A DNA stretch of 64,000 nt from Cryptomeria japonica (lineage: Eukaryota > Streptophyta > Pinopsida > Cupressales > Cupressaceae): positions 219,965,497 to 220,029,496 of the forward strand of contig NC_081406.1 of assembly GCF_030272615.1 (NCBI RefSeq), read 5' to 3'. The notes under the pieces were generated by a model. That model made no database searches and was not told the origin of the DNA. It saw only the letters and a program-made list of their open reading frames with translations. Numbering within the stretch: the first letter of the stretch is position 1; every line of letters starts with the position of its first letter. Positions 1 through 11,138 of the stretch are shown piece by piece. The position numbers and the translations under genes are program-made.

Positions 1-2
1 TG

Positions 3-1073
3 GAGGAAGCCACTCCCATCTGGGCTAAAGTGTGGAATAAGAATTTAGTTCCCAAAATCAACATCTTCTTTTGGATTTTCATCCAAAATAAGATATTAAC
101 CTTGGACAATCTTCATAAAAGAGGCATCATTTTTCCTAACATGTGTTCTCTTTGTTGTAGGTAAGAAGAGATAGCTTGCCATATTCTCAATCATTTCTCT
201 TTTAGCCATGACATTTAGAAAATCATCCTGTCCAGGTGGAACCTGAGCTGGGTCTTCCCAAATTCTCTTGGTGACACTTGGCTTCAATGGAATTTTCCTA
301 ACTCTAATCCTAAAATTGTGGAGATTTGGAGACTTACTCTGCCAATTGTTATCTAGAATATTTGGAAAGAGCGAAACAACAAGATTTTCAGAGATAAAAG
401 GGCTATTCCTAAAGTGGTTGCAGACCAAATCTATAGGAGTATTTTTGAATGCCTCTATGGCACTGATCAGGGAATTGCTGCTAAAGATGATTTCAAAGAC
501 AGATGGAACCTTTCCACCACCACTTCTAGTAAGGAGAAAGGCAGAGAAGGTCTTGTCTAGTGTTTCCCCCCATAGGGATGGATTAAGGCCAACTTCGATG
601 GGGCTTCTAAAGGAAATCTGGGTAAAGCTGGATATGGGGGCATAATCAAGAATTTTGCTGGAAGTTGCCTTAAGGCGGTGGCTGGTCCTCTAGGGAATCA
701 AACTAGCCATTTTGCTAAAGCCTCTACTGCCTTGCATACTTTAATCATAGCCAAAAATCTCAATCATGATAAAATATGGCTTGAGGGGGATTCACTTAAT
801 ATTATTAAGTGCTTAAAGGGGGAATCAGAGCCTTCTTGGTCCATTGAGAATATCATCATGAAAGATAGAGAGATTATCGCCAGTTTCAAAGAAATTATAA
901 TATGACATGCCTACAGAGAGAAAAACAATGTTGCTGACTATTTAGCGAATGCTGGAGTTAATTCTGACATTCAAATGATTTGGCACGAGGATGATCTCAA
1001 TTTAAACATTAAAGAGATCCTCAGAAAGGACCATTATACGGGGAGAGAAGGACAGATAAATCATGACAAGTAA
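3..1073 (+). pseudogene. LINE ORF2 C-terminal part: zf-RVT region and RNase H, broken
   Basis: One continuous frame with five in-frame stops (within the zinc-finger region, two before the RNase H domain, and TGA at 903-905) and no frameshift. Near the start it reads INIFFWIFIQNKILTLDNL followed by CSLC and HILNH, the typical zinc-binding reverse-transcriptase-associated region of plant LINEs. From about 579 it reads WIKANFDGASKGN, the start of the plant LINE RNase H domain, with later LEGDS and NNVADYLAN. The position that normally carries the catalytic Glu reads HFAKAS, so Glu appears changed to Lys (a G-to-A change); the Asp positions remain. The frame ends in TAA at 1071-1073, overlapping the ATG of the next ORF by 11 bases in another frame. 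The copy is dead. Confidence 0.8.
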
Positions 1074-2789
1074 AAAGCACCACTCACACCTCACTGGAAA
1101 GGCCATCATTACCTGGCACCATGGAAGATCTCCTACTATTTCCAAAAAATTGTCACATGCTTTGTGGGTTACTCAGGGCGATAATTTGAGTTGCAAAGGG
1201 AAAGAAGTTCTAAATTTGCAGAGAAACAGAGTTGACATTCGGCATTCGAAAATGGGAGGAGATCTAAGATGTGAAGAACCTGACAACATGACAACCTGGA
1301 AAGAAATGCCTAAAGTCTGGGCAAAGCTGGAGAAGGCCCACCTCACCAGCTTCATGGAAAAGCTTGAGGACTATGACAAAGGTAGGGTCAACCTAGCTGT
1401 TTCCAAGATTTTTGAAAACTGGTCTAATGGCTCTTTTAAACTTTACGGAGTTAAATTTAAGTTGGATGCTGGGCTTATTTCTACTGTAACTGGTATGCCC
1501 CACTCCAGGCTCAACTTCTTTCGAGACCTCAAGGTCTCCAACAATGCAGTTACCTTGTTCCCACGAAAAGAGAAAGAGCAGGCCAAAATTGGCAAGGCTA
1601 CCGGGGGCTATTACGATGCTGCAAACATCAAGAAGTAGTGGGGTTGGGTCTTGAATGCAATCATGAAGTAAATTATAGTTGAAGGTCATTTCTTTAGGGC
1701 CCACACTTACCACTTTGTGCTCTTAAACCATTTCAAAAATGACAAAAAAGTGTCTTTGCCCTACTACCTTTTTCAATCCCTCTCCAAATCGCTGAACAAG
1801 CACATGACGAATCCTTCCAGCCTGATTCTCCACTTTGGGCTCCTACTGCTCATCTATGAGCATTGCAAAACCCTTGCTCTATAGGAAAACAAGTGGATTT
1901 CCACCTCCCCTGGTAAAAGGAGGATGGAAGAGGGAGATAGTAGCAAGGAGAAGGCATCATCCAACAAGAAAAGGAAAAGCTCCCCCAAGTTGGAAACTGA
2001 GGACATTGTCAAAGAAACAGTGGTATGGAGATAGACGACTCTAACAGAGAAGATAGCTAGAAGGAAGAGGAACTGGGCAACAAGGAAGAAAGTGGAGATT
2101 TCGAGCCTGGTCAAGATAGCCCTATTCCAAGTGATCACCCTAGTAAAGACAATAGCCATCTAATGGAGGAGATGGCTCCCAAGGATAATGATGAAACTGA
2201 AGCTAATTCTGAGAAGGAAACAAACAAATACTCCCAGAAGAACTTGGCTGAGGAAGGGGATAGCAAGGCCAAGGATAGTTCTGGAGAGGGGCTTATCCTG
2301 GATAATATCAAGAAGCTCTCAAAGGCCAGAATGAATTTCGATAGATGGACTTACGAAACCCTAAAAAACCTAGAGAAGCAAGGGATAAATTCAGATAAAA
2401 AGAGGGAGGATGAAAATAGAGAGCATACTAACTGGAAGCAGGAAATGGAGAATAAGGTAAAATCGCTAGAAGAGGGAAAAGAAGCGATGAAAAATTTGAT
2501 GGGAATTGTCCCAAGTATCCTCTCTGCTGTCACCAAAAACCTAGAAGACATTGCCACGGTCTTTGACCATACTCCTAAACTAGTCATGGACCTTGACCTA
2601 GAGAAGGAGACCATCCAAACTGGAAGTGGTGGTGATGCTACCCTGGCGAGCGGATCTGCTAAGAGAACCAGGGCCAGTATCAAGAAAGTTGTGGCTGTTG
2701 CAACCAAGGACCCTCCCAACCTCAAAGACAACATCAAAGAGCTACAAGAAATTAGCAGCACCTTGGCTAAAGCCCTGGATAAAATCTAA
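1063..2789 (+). pseudogene. Third ORF of LINE L, unknown plant transposon-associated protein, broken
   Basis: About 575 codons, starting at ATG 1063 inside the last 11 bases of ORF2. The first frame is open to 1638, then continues in frame past stops to about 2040, where a frameshift moves it to the frame open at 2163-2789. N-terminal part: GRVNLAVSKIFENW, then KLDAGLISTVTGMP and THHFVLLNHF-like text (read here as AHTYHFVLLNHF), a pattern I recognise from uncharacterised proteins linked to plant transposons; I cannot assign a biochemical function. The C-terminal 200 residues are rich in Lys, Glu and Asp and likely form coiled coil. It lies between the RNase H domain and the LINE 3' untranslated region, so it appears to be part of the LINE rather than a neighbour. 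An older captured or nested gene is the alternative. Confidence 0.55.
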
Positions 2790-2958
2790 TTTTTGGATGG
2801 CCTACTGGCTTTTAGGGGCTTTAGTGGGTTCTTCTCAATTTTTCACTGCTGTTTTCCTTTTGTTCTGTTTCTCTCTGTTTCTTGTGGCTTTGCTGTTTTA
2901 ATCATGCTTGTATAGGGTTTCGGGGCCCCTTCAAAACCTTCTTTTTCATTAATAAAAA

Positions 2959-3378
2959 ACAAGGCTATTAACTTGTAAATTATTATGTTTTGTATTCACT
3001 AAGTTGGAGCTCGGTGTAGGGGTTGTAGATCCTTGGTTTGGTGCTCCTTAGGTTGGTGCCCTAAAATTAGGGGTTGGTTCTACTTGGGTTGGTGCCCTAC
3101 ACATTGTAATCGAAGATTGATTGTGAGGTTGGATTGGAGCAGTAGTCTCCAACAGCAATTGTCATTGAGGTTTTTCCCATCTTGGGTTTTCCTCATGTAT
3201 GCTTGTCTTATGGGATGACCCTTTATGTGTGAATGCATTTGTGATTAGTCTCCCAACTAACCGGTAAGTCTGCATTAAGTTAGATCTAATAACTGTTATA
3301 CACACATAGAATAGTTAAAGGGAAAAGATTGAGAACCACCGTTTCACCCCCCCTCTCAGTGGTGTATTGTGTCGAACA
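2959..3378 (+). repeat. Right end of the 5' LTR of element B
   Basis: Matches 8641-9024 closely by eye, including AACAAGGCTATTAACTTG, the doubled GGTTGGTGC text, TTTTTCCCATCTTGGGTTTT and the C-rich tract before the end. It ends in CA at 3378, two bases before the primer binding site. The rest of this LTR is separated from it by LINE L and lies beyond the left edge. Confidence 0.8.
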
Positions 3379-3380
3379 AT

Positions 3381-3393
3381 TGGTATAAGAGCC
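3381..3393 (+). other. Primer binding site of element B (initiator Met tRNA type)
   Basis: TGGTATAAGAGCC, one base from the plant copia consensus TGGTATCAGAGCC that pairs with the 3' end of initiator Met tRNA. It sits two bases after the LTR end, as expected. Confidence 0.85.
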
Positions 3394-3424
3394 TAGGTTC
3401 CCAGTCAGATGAGCTTTCTCTAGC

Positions 3425-5447
3425 TTGGGTAGATTTTGTCTTAAGGACACAATGTTTTGTTTAGTGTCAATCCTTGCTCCAGTTTTTGATGGTTCAAACT
3501 ATTCCATTTGGAGTTGTAGAATGGAAGTCTACTTGTCCTCCCTAGGGTTTGATGTGTGGATGTCTATTGTAAATGTTTGCACTGGTAAAGTCATTCCTGC
3601 CACCGATTCAGATACAAAAAGAAGAAATCAGTGCAATGAAGCAGCAATGAAGGCTATACTCAGTGGCCTATCTAGTGATATCTCCTCACAGGTGGACATA
3701 TGTAGATCTGCAAAAAAGTCTATGGGATAGATTGAAGAAGCTCTATGGAAATGAGCCTACTACTATAGAATTGACTTGTGATGATATGATGAGAAATGCA
3801 TCTCATGTATCTATAGTTGATGAAGGAAGATCTGCTAGCAACTGCAACAATAATGATGAAGGAACCCACCTCTTCATGGCTCAAGAATCAAAAGATGAGA
3901 GGCACACATCTGAGAATGATCATGCAGATCACTCCTATCGACAAGATGTGTTTGCTAGTGATAGTGAAGGTGAAGAAGAAGAGGAAGCAAAAGTTGATCT
4001 TGAATGTGAGCTTGTGAATGCACTTGAATAACTCAGAAGAGTAAGAAAGGAATACAAGCTATTCTAGAATGTTTCTATAGTGGAGCAATACCAGTTGATA
4101 AAATGCCTTGAAGAATATGAGAAAAGAATCTCAGAGTTGAAGTCTCACAAGGAAGACACCAAGGAGTGTCGGTGCAGTGATCTAGCCTCTGAGCTAGAAG
4201 TAAAAGATAAATAATATCAGAAGTTGCTTAGAGAAATGGAGGTTCTCCAGAATGACCTTGAGAAGTGTCAAGATGAGCTCAAGGTAAGAATCCAGTTTGA
4301 TGGCAACAGTGATGCCTTGGAAAAAATGTTGAAAAAGAAAAAGCATGCCAAGGACACTGAAGGGTTAGGAAGTGGTGCTGGTGAATTCTCCACTAGCAAG
4401 AATGTCCCTCACAATTACATTTTTTTGGTCTCCTCAAATGGAGAAAACAAGGGACAAACCTTCACAGTTAGAAATGCTCCCCAGAAGAAGGTTGACCTAA
4501 ATACAACTAGTGAAGACTTGCAGACAAGAATGAAGACTAGTGCTGCAAGAAGGAGGAAAAATGTAGATCCCAAAGGAAAAGGGAAGATGGGAGAAGACAG
4601 CTTCACTAGAAGTAGGAACATGAGAAGACAACAAAGAAGACCTCCTACTGGTAGAGGACAAAGGAATGCTAACACCCATAGGACAAAGCAAGTGTGGGAG
4701 AAGAAGAGACCATAAGGAAGGGCTACACATAATGGACAACCAAGGATCCATCCTTAGAGATGCATAAATGGAGATGCTAAACCAGTAAGATCTCCCCATG
4801 CATGGCCAAATAAATTTGTAAGTCATATACCATCCTTCTTGGTTATTTGTTTGCATGAAATGGTCATGGCCATAGGGCAGAAGAATGTAGAAAGAGATCT
4901 AGAAGGAATAATCTAGGATCTCATAGACATCATGCATATGAGAAAAATGTATCTAGGAGTAGATACATGCATATCCCCTCTCTTGGTTATGCAAATAATG
5001 TTTGTTATAACTGCAATATATTTGGCCATAGAGAGTTTGAATGCAATAAGAGGAACTTGAAGTCATATGGAGGCTGGTATAGCAGCTTTGCTCAACATAG
5101 AAATTGATACAGAGCATATGGAAGTCAGAGACCTGCTTGGAACCAAAGGAGAAATGTCCTTGCAAGATCAAGAGGTTCATCGGTTTCGGTTTCTAGTCAC
5201 AACAACATGAGAAGAAGAAGATGGTCAAACTAACATGCTAAGAGATTCCCCAATCATGAGGTTGGGATGGATGTTGTGGGATACTATAGCACTAGTTCCG
5301 GTTGTGATGCAGAGTCTGGAAATGAAAGGACCCATAAATAGAAGATGGTAAGACCTGCTCCCATGACTGAAAATGGAAAGAAGAATGAAACCAAATAGGT
5401 ATGGAGGAAGAAGCCTTGGACCAACACTGTGCATTCAATGCATAGGT
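3425..5447 (+). pseudogene. gag-like frame of element B, broken
   Basis: A degenerate copia gag. The N-terminal text PVFDGSNYSIWSCRMEVYL matches the start of UBN2-type copia gag proteins, and a later part reads DICRSAKKS then WDRLKKLYG in the next frame. A middle section rich in Glu and Lys (about 3930-4330) is probably coiled coil, followed by a Lys/Arg-rich part (about 4500-4715). A CCHC zinc knuckle is readable at 5003-5044: C-Y-N-C-N-I-F-G-H-R-E-F-E-C. The frame is interrupted by several stops and at least two frameshifts. No pol follows. Gag would form the virus-like particle in the cytoplasm, and the knuckle would bind the element RNA. Confidence 0.7.
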
Positions 5448-6741
5448 GATATCTCCTAAGGCTTGAAGGAGATGTAGGACCTTAGGGGGAGTAGTACACT
5501 AAATTTATCATTCACCCCCTCAGTGGGAGAGAACACTTGGAAGAACAAGATGTCGGTATGAAAGATGGAAATGAGAAGATAAGTGTGTGTAGTGGCAGCC
5601 TTGGCTACATAACTACAGATCAAAGTTGGATCACTACTGCATGTGTCAATGGATGGAGATTATCAATTGAAATCAAATGCATCATGACACAAAATGTTTG
5701 GAGTTACAGGAGGGTACTCTGGTAGTGTGATGGATTGATATAGGAAACCAGTATGTGCAGGATGTTATCGACATGAATGCTAATAGGTACTTGCAGGCTA
5801 TGTAAGACAATGAGGTTGGAGATCATTGCATTAGCTCCGGTAACATGAAATGGAAGTTATGTCTCAGGTGGTGTTGATGAAGACCTCAATGACATATGTT
5901 GGCCCGACTATTGATCATGTAGGAATGCATGTTTTTGGCCTAACCAGTTTAATTTATGACATGATGATGTCATTGTATGGCATTATAAAGATCTAGGATC
6001 ATGTCATAGGTTGTGGTGAAATAATGAAACTGGAAGATCATCAGATGATCACAATAGCACAACTCAACCAGTATATGGTGTTGAATGGAGCCCCGATATT
6101 GAATCTAACCGACATTGAGTATCTAAGATGTATAACTTAGGGGGAGTTCAAGTGCTTATGATGTTGAGTTGACATGCTTGAACCTGTGAGGTACTGATTG
6201 CCTAAACTACAAATGATGGAAATTTTTGTAGGAATACCCCAAAGAATTTCATGATTAAGGGTATACATTGTTCATCTGGTTGGTTGTATCCATAGTACAA
6301 TCACACTTGATTCTAAAGAAATTTGGGATCAAATGGATGGTGATGAAGTTTGACTAGCAGGTAACTTGTATTCACTGACACATCCTTCTACAATTGAGTT
6401 CTTTAACAAATAAGTATCAAATTTGCATGCTTAATTGGTGTTAGTTGATGGTTGAGTCCTCCATCTCAAGTGCTCTAACTAGAGAAGATGTAACAAGTGG
6501 TATCAAAGGAGGAGATACATCTGGTAAAGAAAAAGGAGGAGAAAGATTTTTGTTAGTGATAGATAAATACTAGGAGGAATGATATCCTGACAGTGCCCTT
6601 TTCCATTGTTATCAAAGGGGGAGAAAGATTTTGTAGTATGACACATACTACATGTGTGAGAATCCATGGATTATGCAAAGGGGAAGATGTGGATCACACA
6701 AAGGAGGTGAAAGACAATGTAGTATGCTAGATACTACATGT
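5448..6741 (+). other. Non-coding 3' region of element B with repeated purine tracts and hairpins
   Basis: No supported coding frame. It holds several polypurine-like tracts (CTTAGGGGGAG near 5484 and 6138, AAAGGGGGAGAAAG near 6606), which resemble the extra polypurine tracts described for Sirevirus-type copia elements. At 6634-6652 and again at 6718-6738 a short inverted repeat built on GTAGTATG...ATACTAC occurs twice, each followed by ATGTGT. Confidence 0.5.
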
Positions 6742-6768
6742 GTTGACATCAATGCTGAAGGGGGATAT
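6742..6768 (+). other. Polypurine tract region of element B
   Basis: GTTGACATCAATGCTGAAG followed by GGGGATAT, directly before the TGTTGG start of the 3' LTR. It primes plus-strand DNA synthesis in LTR elements. The same 27-base pattern recurs in elements A, E and G. Confidence 0.8.
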
Positions 6769-9024
6769 TGTTGGCATTGTGTTGTCATTGATGTCGACCG
6801 ATACAAAAGGACAACCAGTATGGGAGTATTGTTGATATGAAGCCTTTAATGTCAACCAATTTTGTAGGTCATCGATAAAGAAGAATAATGTCATTCAAAG
6901 GAATAACCCTTGGAGTCGTAGTTGAGTCACCGGTAAACAAGTTAGTGTTTGACTAATGTAGATGAAATGGATAGGTTACCGATACATTGTATCACTGGTA
7001 AGTAAAGTATGTCAACTAGTAAGTTTTGTGTTGACAATGAGTAGTTGCCAACCGGCAAGCTCATGACCAATATACAAGTAGGATGGGCAAGATGTTGAGT
7101 TGTTGTTTGTGATGAAGATGTAGAATGCTACCTAAATCACATCAACAGAGGAGGAGAAGAATGTACAAGTCACTGATATGTTGTGTGGATGTAGAACAAC
7201 ATGACTCCCACCAGATAGAGATGCAGTCACCATGTGAAGAGATGGCTGACAATGAATCTTCCCACATCGGATCACATGTGCTTGTTTAAAGATATGGTGC
7301 ACAAATAGGAAAGCCACATGAGTGCATTTGGAGGATGCAGATGACAAGGTTTCACTACCACTGGTAAGTGGAGCTTATATTCTATTATGCAAAGTATGCA
7401 TCATAGTCCTATGAGATAAGGAAGAAGAGGTAAATGTAGGTATTTGAAGGCCTACACCACATCTACTGGTGAATCAAAGGAATGCCTCAAGTGCATGAGA
7501 TCAGGGATATGCACTAGACTGATAGAGAAGGCATGTTATGTTGTTGGTACAGATGAAGAGTGATGGGTTTGTCACTTTGACAAACCGGTTGAGATATGGT
7601 CTAGTATGATGAAGAAGAAGGCAAAGTGGAGTAGCTGCAAATAGAGGAAAATGGCTAGATTGAAGATGGAGACAGTGCAAGGTTGATGACAGATCGGTTT
7701 GAGGGTTTAACCAACAGAAAGGAAGGACCGATTGTGTGTGAATTGTCAGTGATCAAGTCCAGCCAGCACAAAGACCTTTGCTAAAGTGGATATCAACATG
7801 GATGCCCCATGGAGTTGAAGTGGAAAGCTTGTAAAGGTTGGTTAAGTGTTGTGTAGGGATATGTGTTTCCACATGTGTTCATTTAGTATGGAGCCTGTGA
7901 TTTGTGGATCAGATCAGAAGAGTGTGACTCGAGGAAGAGTGAATGATAGAGAAAGATCAAGGAGTGGTTGGCACCTGAATCGAAGCAAGGAAATCAAATT
8001 GAAGGAGGACCACATGAAGGAAACAACTGAGATATTTATGGCATTTTGACAGATGCAGGTCAAGATAGAGGACCATGTTTGCTAAGTTTAGAAAAAGTGT
8101 ATTGGAAGGCACATTAATGGCAGTGATGTGCAGATAGTTGTCTGAGTGATCAGATCAGATAAGATCTGATTGGATTTGGTTTGTCTTGAGATTGATGAGA
8201 AAAACCTAACCACCTGAATTTGAACTGGCTTTTGGTAGGAAAACCAGGTTATAAATCTGCAAGCCAAAATCATTAAAAAATGTTGCTAGAGGATAGAGTA
8301 GTGTCGCTAGATGAGAGAGTGTTGCTACATGAAAAGATAAATCAGTCAAGTTCTCTTCAAGGAGAAAGAGAAGAGACTAAGTGTGAAGGAGATCCGGGTT
8401 GAAGTGTTCAACTAGTAAGAGAGGTGTAGAACCGACAATGTCCATACCGACAGAGAAGAAGTGAAGGAAACTATAGAGAAGGCAGACATAGAACCGATAG
8501 AGTGTAGTATCAGTGAAGAGCAGTAGAGCAGTAGAGAGAAGAGGCAACTAGAAGAGAGAACCAGTAGAGAGAGAACCAACAATGAACTGGACAAGAGATC
8601 CAATAGACATATTTGCAAAAGTGTTACAAAATCCATTTGTAACAAGGCTATTAACTTGTAAATGATTATGTTTTGTATTCATTGAGTTGGAGCTCAGTGT
8701 ATGGGTTGTAGCTCCTTGGGTTGGTGCTCCTTGGGTTGGTACTCTAAACATTGTAATCAGAGATTGATTGTGAGGCTAGATTGGAGTAGTAGTCTCCACC
8801 AACATTTCTCAACAAGGTTTTTCCCATCTTGGGTTTTCCTCGTATATGCTGGCATTATAGGATGTCCCTTTATGTGTGAATGCATTTGTGATTAGTCTCC
8901 CCACTAACTGATAAGTCTCCATTGAGTTAGATCTAATAAATGGTATACACACATAGGATAGCTAAAAGGAAAATATTGATAACCACTTATTCACCCCCCT
9001 CTTAGTGGTGCATTTTGTCTAAAA
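6769..9024 (+). repeat. 3' LTR of element B (2256 bp)
   Basis: Starts TGTTGGCATTGTGTTGTCA right after the polypurine tract. Its last 380 bases match the visible end of the 5' LTR at 2959-3378. The remainder has no match in the window, as expected if that part of the 5' LTR is upstream. It is about twice as long as the other LTRs here. A C-rich tract (CACCCCCCTC) lies about 30 bases before the end, a feature shared by most of the LTRs in this window. No coding frame in it is believable. Confidence 0.75.
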
Positions 9025-9031
9025 ATTTAAC

Positions 9032-9876
9032 CGAAAGAAGAGGGAGAAACAACAAGTCAAGGCCAACAAATTTGTTGAACACTTATTTCAAGACATCAAG
9101 GAATTAATGGACTTTGTTCTGGAAAAAGGAAGAAAGAGGAAAGAGCTCAAAGTCTTTATTGAGCCTATTCCATCAGACTCTAGAACTAAAGATGACACAC
9201 CTTTACCATTAAAATGGGTATTAAGGAAGAAAGGTGAGGAGACTAAGGAGGAAGCAAGGAAGCAACTGGTAAGGAAGGTTGCAATCAAGGTACCCACAAC
9301 TTGTGCAGAATTGGTAGATGAAATAACTAAGGATGGTATATTGAAAAATGTACAATTCTATTATGAGCATTTAGATGATGATGAGTAGAGAGAAGTTGAG
9401 GAAGTATTTTTATTATATCTGGATATATATATGAAAGCTTTGTTGGAAATTGAGAATCAAATACCAGCATGACTATATGAAAACCTAGATGCTAGGAGAT
9501 TATCAGCTATGGAGGAGGATAAGCATATAAAGACTCAAAAGTTATTGATTACTTGTGGATCCATTACTCTAGATGAGTTGGATATGACACTTGAGGTTGC
9601 AGACAATTTTTTTTTTCATAGCAAGCACATGATAGTTAGTCTTATGTTAGGAAGGGTTAATGAGATAATCATGAAAACCCATAAGGAATGGGTTCAATTC
9701 TTTGCTGAAAACCCTGGTTTCTACACTTCACCGAAAGCTAAAACAGATGCCACTGACATCTTGGTTGAAGGGAAAGGCAAAGGTATAGTGGGTACCTCAT
9801 CGACAATTTTGAAAGATAATAAGGCATTTGATGTAGAGCCCCCAGTAGAATCTAATGTACAAGACACAGAGGTGAT
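9032..9876 (+). pseudogene. Element A second-ORF-like protein, middle part, broken
   Basis: One frame from KKREKQQVKANKFVEHLF through the segment open at 9107-9388 and again at 9509-9876, with a TAG at 9386-9388 and a TGA near 9471 in between. The protein is rich in Lys and Glu, with no domain I can name. Its place in the element and the shape of its continuation (17784-18836) resemble the second ORF of element E (40.5-43.6 kb): a helical, charged middle and a long helical tail. The frame stops only because element C is inserted at 9877. Confidence 0.55.
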
Positions 9877-11138
9877 TGTAGCATCCTAAAATTGCGACAC
9901 TTGCAATTTCGACTACATTTCGGTCTTCAAGATGGCAACGCAACACGAAACCTGAATGGAGACCCCGAAACTTGTTCACGACATCAAAAAATTGCATTTT
10001 TCCAACACCCTGCCTGATCCCTCCTTGCACCCTGCTGTCTTGGGAGGTGGGACTAGAGCGCCCAGTGCCCTGGTCCTTCAGGACTAGGGCGGCTAGTGCC
10101 CTAGTCCCCCAGGACCATGGTGCCCAGTGCCCTGGTCCCTGGCCCTATTTTTGGGCCCGATCTCCTTTGGGGCTTCGGGTCTTTTTGTTTGCAAATTGGA
10201 AAATTATCTTTCCTTGTCAGCCCAAGGTCAGAAAAATCAGTCTATCAACCCTAATTGGCAAGTATATAAACTACATTTCCTCTCCCATTTTGGGTAAGAA
10301 GGACATATGTGTACAAGACGTGGAAACGATACTCAAGCATTCAAGCATTCCTTCAAGCAATTGATCATTCCAAGTCTCCATTCAAGGCTAAGTGTTGCAT
10401 TCAAGACAAGGATTCAACCATTGAAGAGGAGATCACATACTACAACATACAACATACAACATACAACAACATCTATACCTTCGCACATAAGGATACAAAC
10501 ATCCTTACAACAAGGTATTAGTACTTGTTTTACATTACAAACATTTACATTTACAGCATTTCTCATTTCTTGGTTAATTCCAAAACTGGGGTTTGACCTA
10601 AGGGCAAACCCCTGATCCCTAACCCCCCAATCATCTTCGCTTTTCTGTGTGTAGGTTGCAGGTACGCGGCTGGAATTGAAGATCCGGAATCCTTGTGCAG
10701 AGATGAACAGATCCCCCTTCGTTTCGCGGACTTTTCAGAGGACCGTGTGCACGCCGGGTGCCATCGTCCCGTCAACTTTTGCTCAAATTTGCAGGACAGT
10801 GCTGTATCGACATTTTACTACTAATTCCAGGTCCGCAGCTTCATCCTATATCCCTGTCTCAGTTTATAAGTGAATCTTTCTCACTTTTCATGCATTCCTA
10901 GCTTAATCATTCTATCTACATTCTTTACAAAAGAGGGTAGCCTTGTTGTCTTAACCCTTGAAACTCATTTAGAATCCAATCTTGCCTTGTGTGGGATTGG
11001 ATCTTGTGGGTTTCAACCCCTGTTTTGAATGTAAAGTCTCCCCTAAGTGAAAACCGTCAACCCTAGCGACCTCCCTTCTCTCTCCTTAGAGTTGGAAGAG
11101 GGGAGAGCAACTAGGGTTTGATCATTTTCCGCTTTACA
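9877..11138 (+). repeat. 5' LTR of element C (1262 bp)
   Basis: Pairs with 16506-17783. The main length difference is the AAGCATTC octamer run: two units near 10333 here against four near 16964 in the 3' LTR, which accounts for the 16-base difference. A GC-rich block at about 10050-10150 holds repeated inverted copies of CCCTGGTCC / GGACCAGGG. The sequence TATATAAACT at 10264-10273 is a plausible TATA box about 120 bases downstream of that block. Confidence 0.9.

Larger units (their letters stand above)
1..2958 (+). mobile_element. LINE L (L1-type non-LTR retrotransposon), 3' part
   Basis: 3' part of a plant L1-type LINE that runs off the left edge of the window. In order it holds the end of ORF2 (zinc-finger and RNase H regions), an overlapping third ORF, and a T-rich 3' untranslated region ending in TTCATTAATAAAAAA. 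The next bases (from about 2959, AACAAGGCTATTAACTTG) match the inside of the 3' LTR of element B near 8641. So the LINE is inserted in the 5' LTR of B, and the missing left part of that LTR should lie upstream of the window. The exact junction is uncertain by 2-3 bases because both sides carry A residues. The target duplication cannot be checked here. Confidence 0.8.
2959..9024 (+). mobile_element. Element B: non-autonomous copia-type LTR retrotransposon
   Basis: Plus-strand LTR element: end of the 5' LTR (to 3378), primer binding site, a gag-like frame, a long non-coding stretch, polypurine tract and a 3' LTR of 2256 bp. The 5' LTR is interrupted by LINE L. There is no protease, integrase or reverse transcriptase, so it would have needed another element's enzymes. 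It is inserted in the coding region of element A, which resumes at about 9032. The 3' LTR ends ...GTCTAAAA where the 5' LTR ends ...GTCGAACA, so the canonical CA end has mutated in the 3' copy. Confidence 0.75.

Noticed and set aside
96-645. Open frames on both strands over the LINE L ORF2 end
   Set aside because: Shadows of the broken ORF2; the frame with the zinc-finger and RNase H text is the real one.
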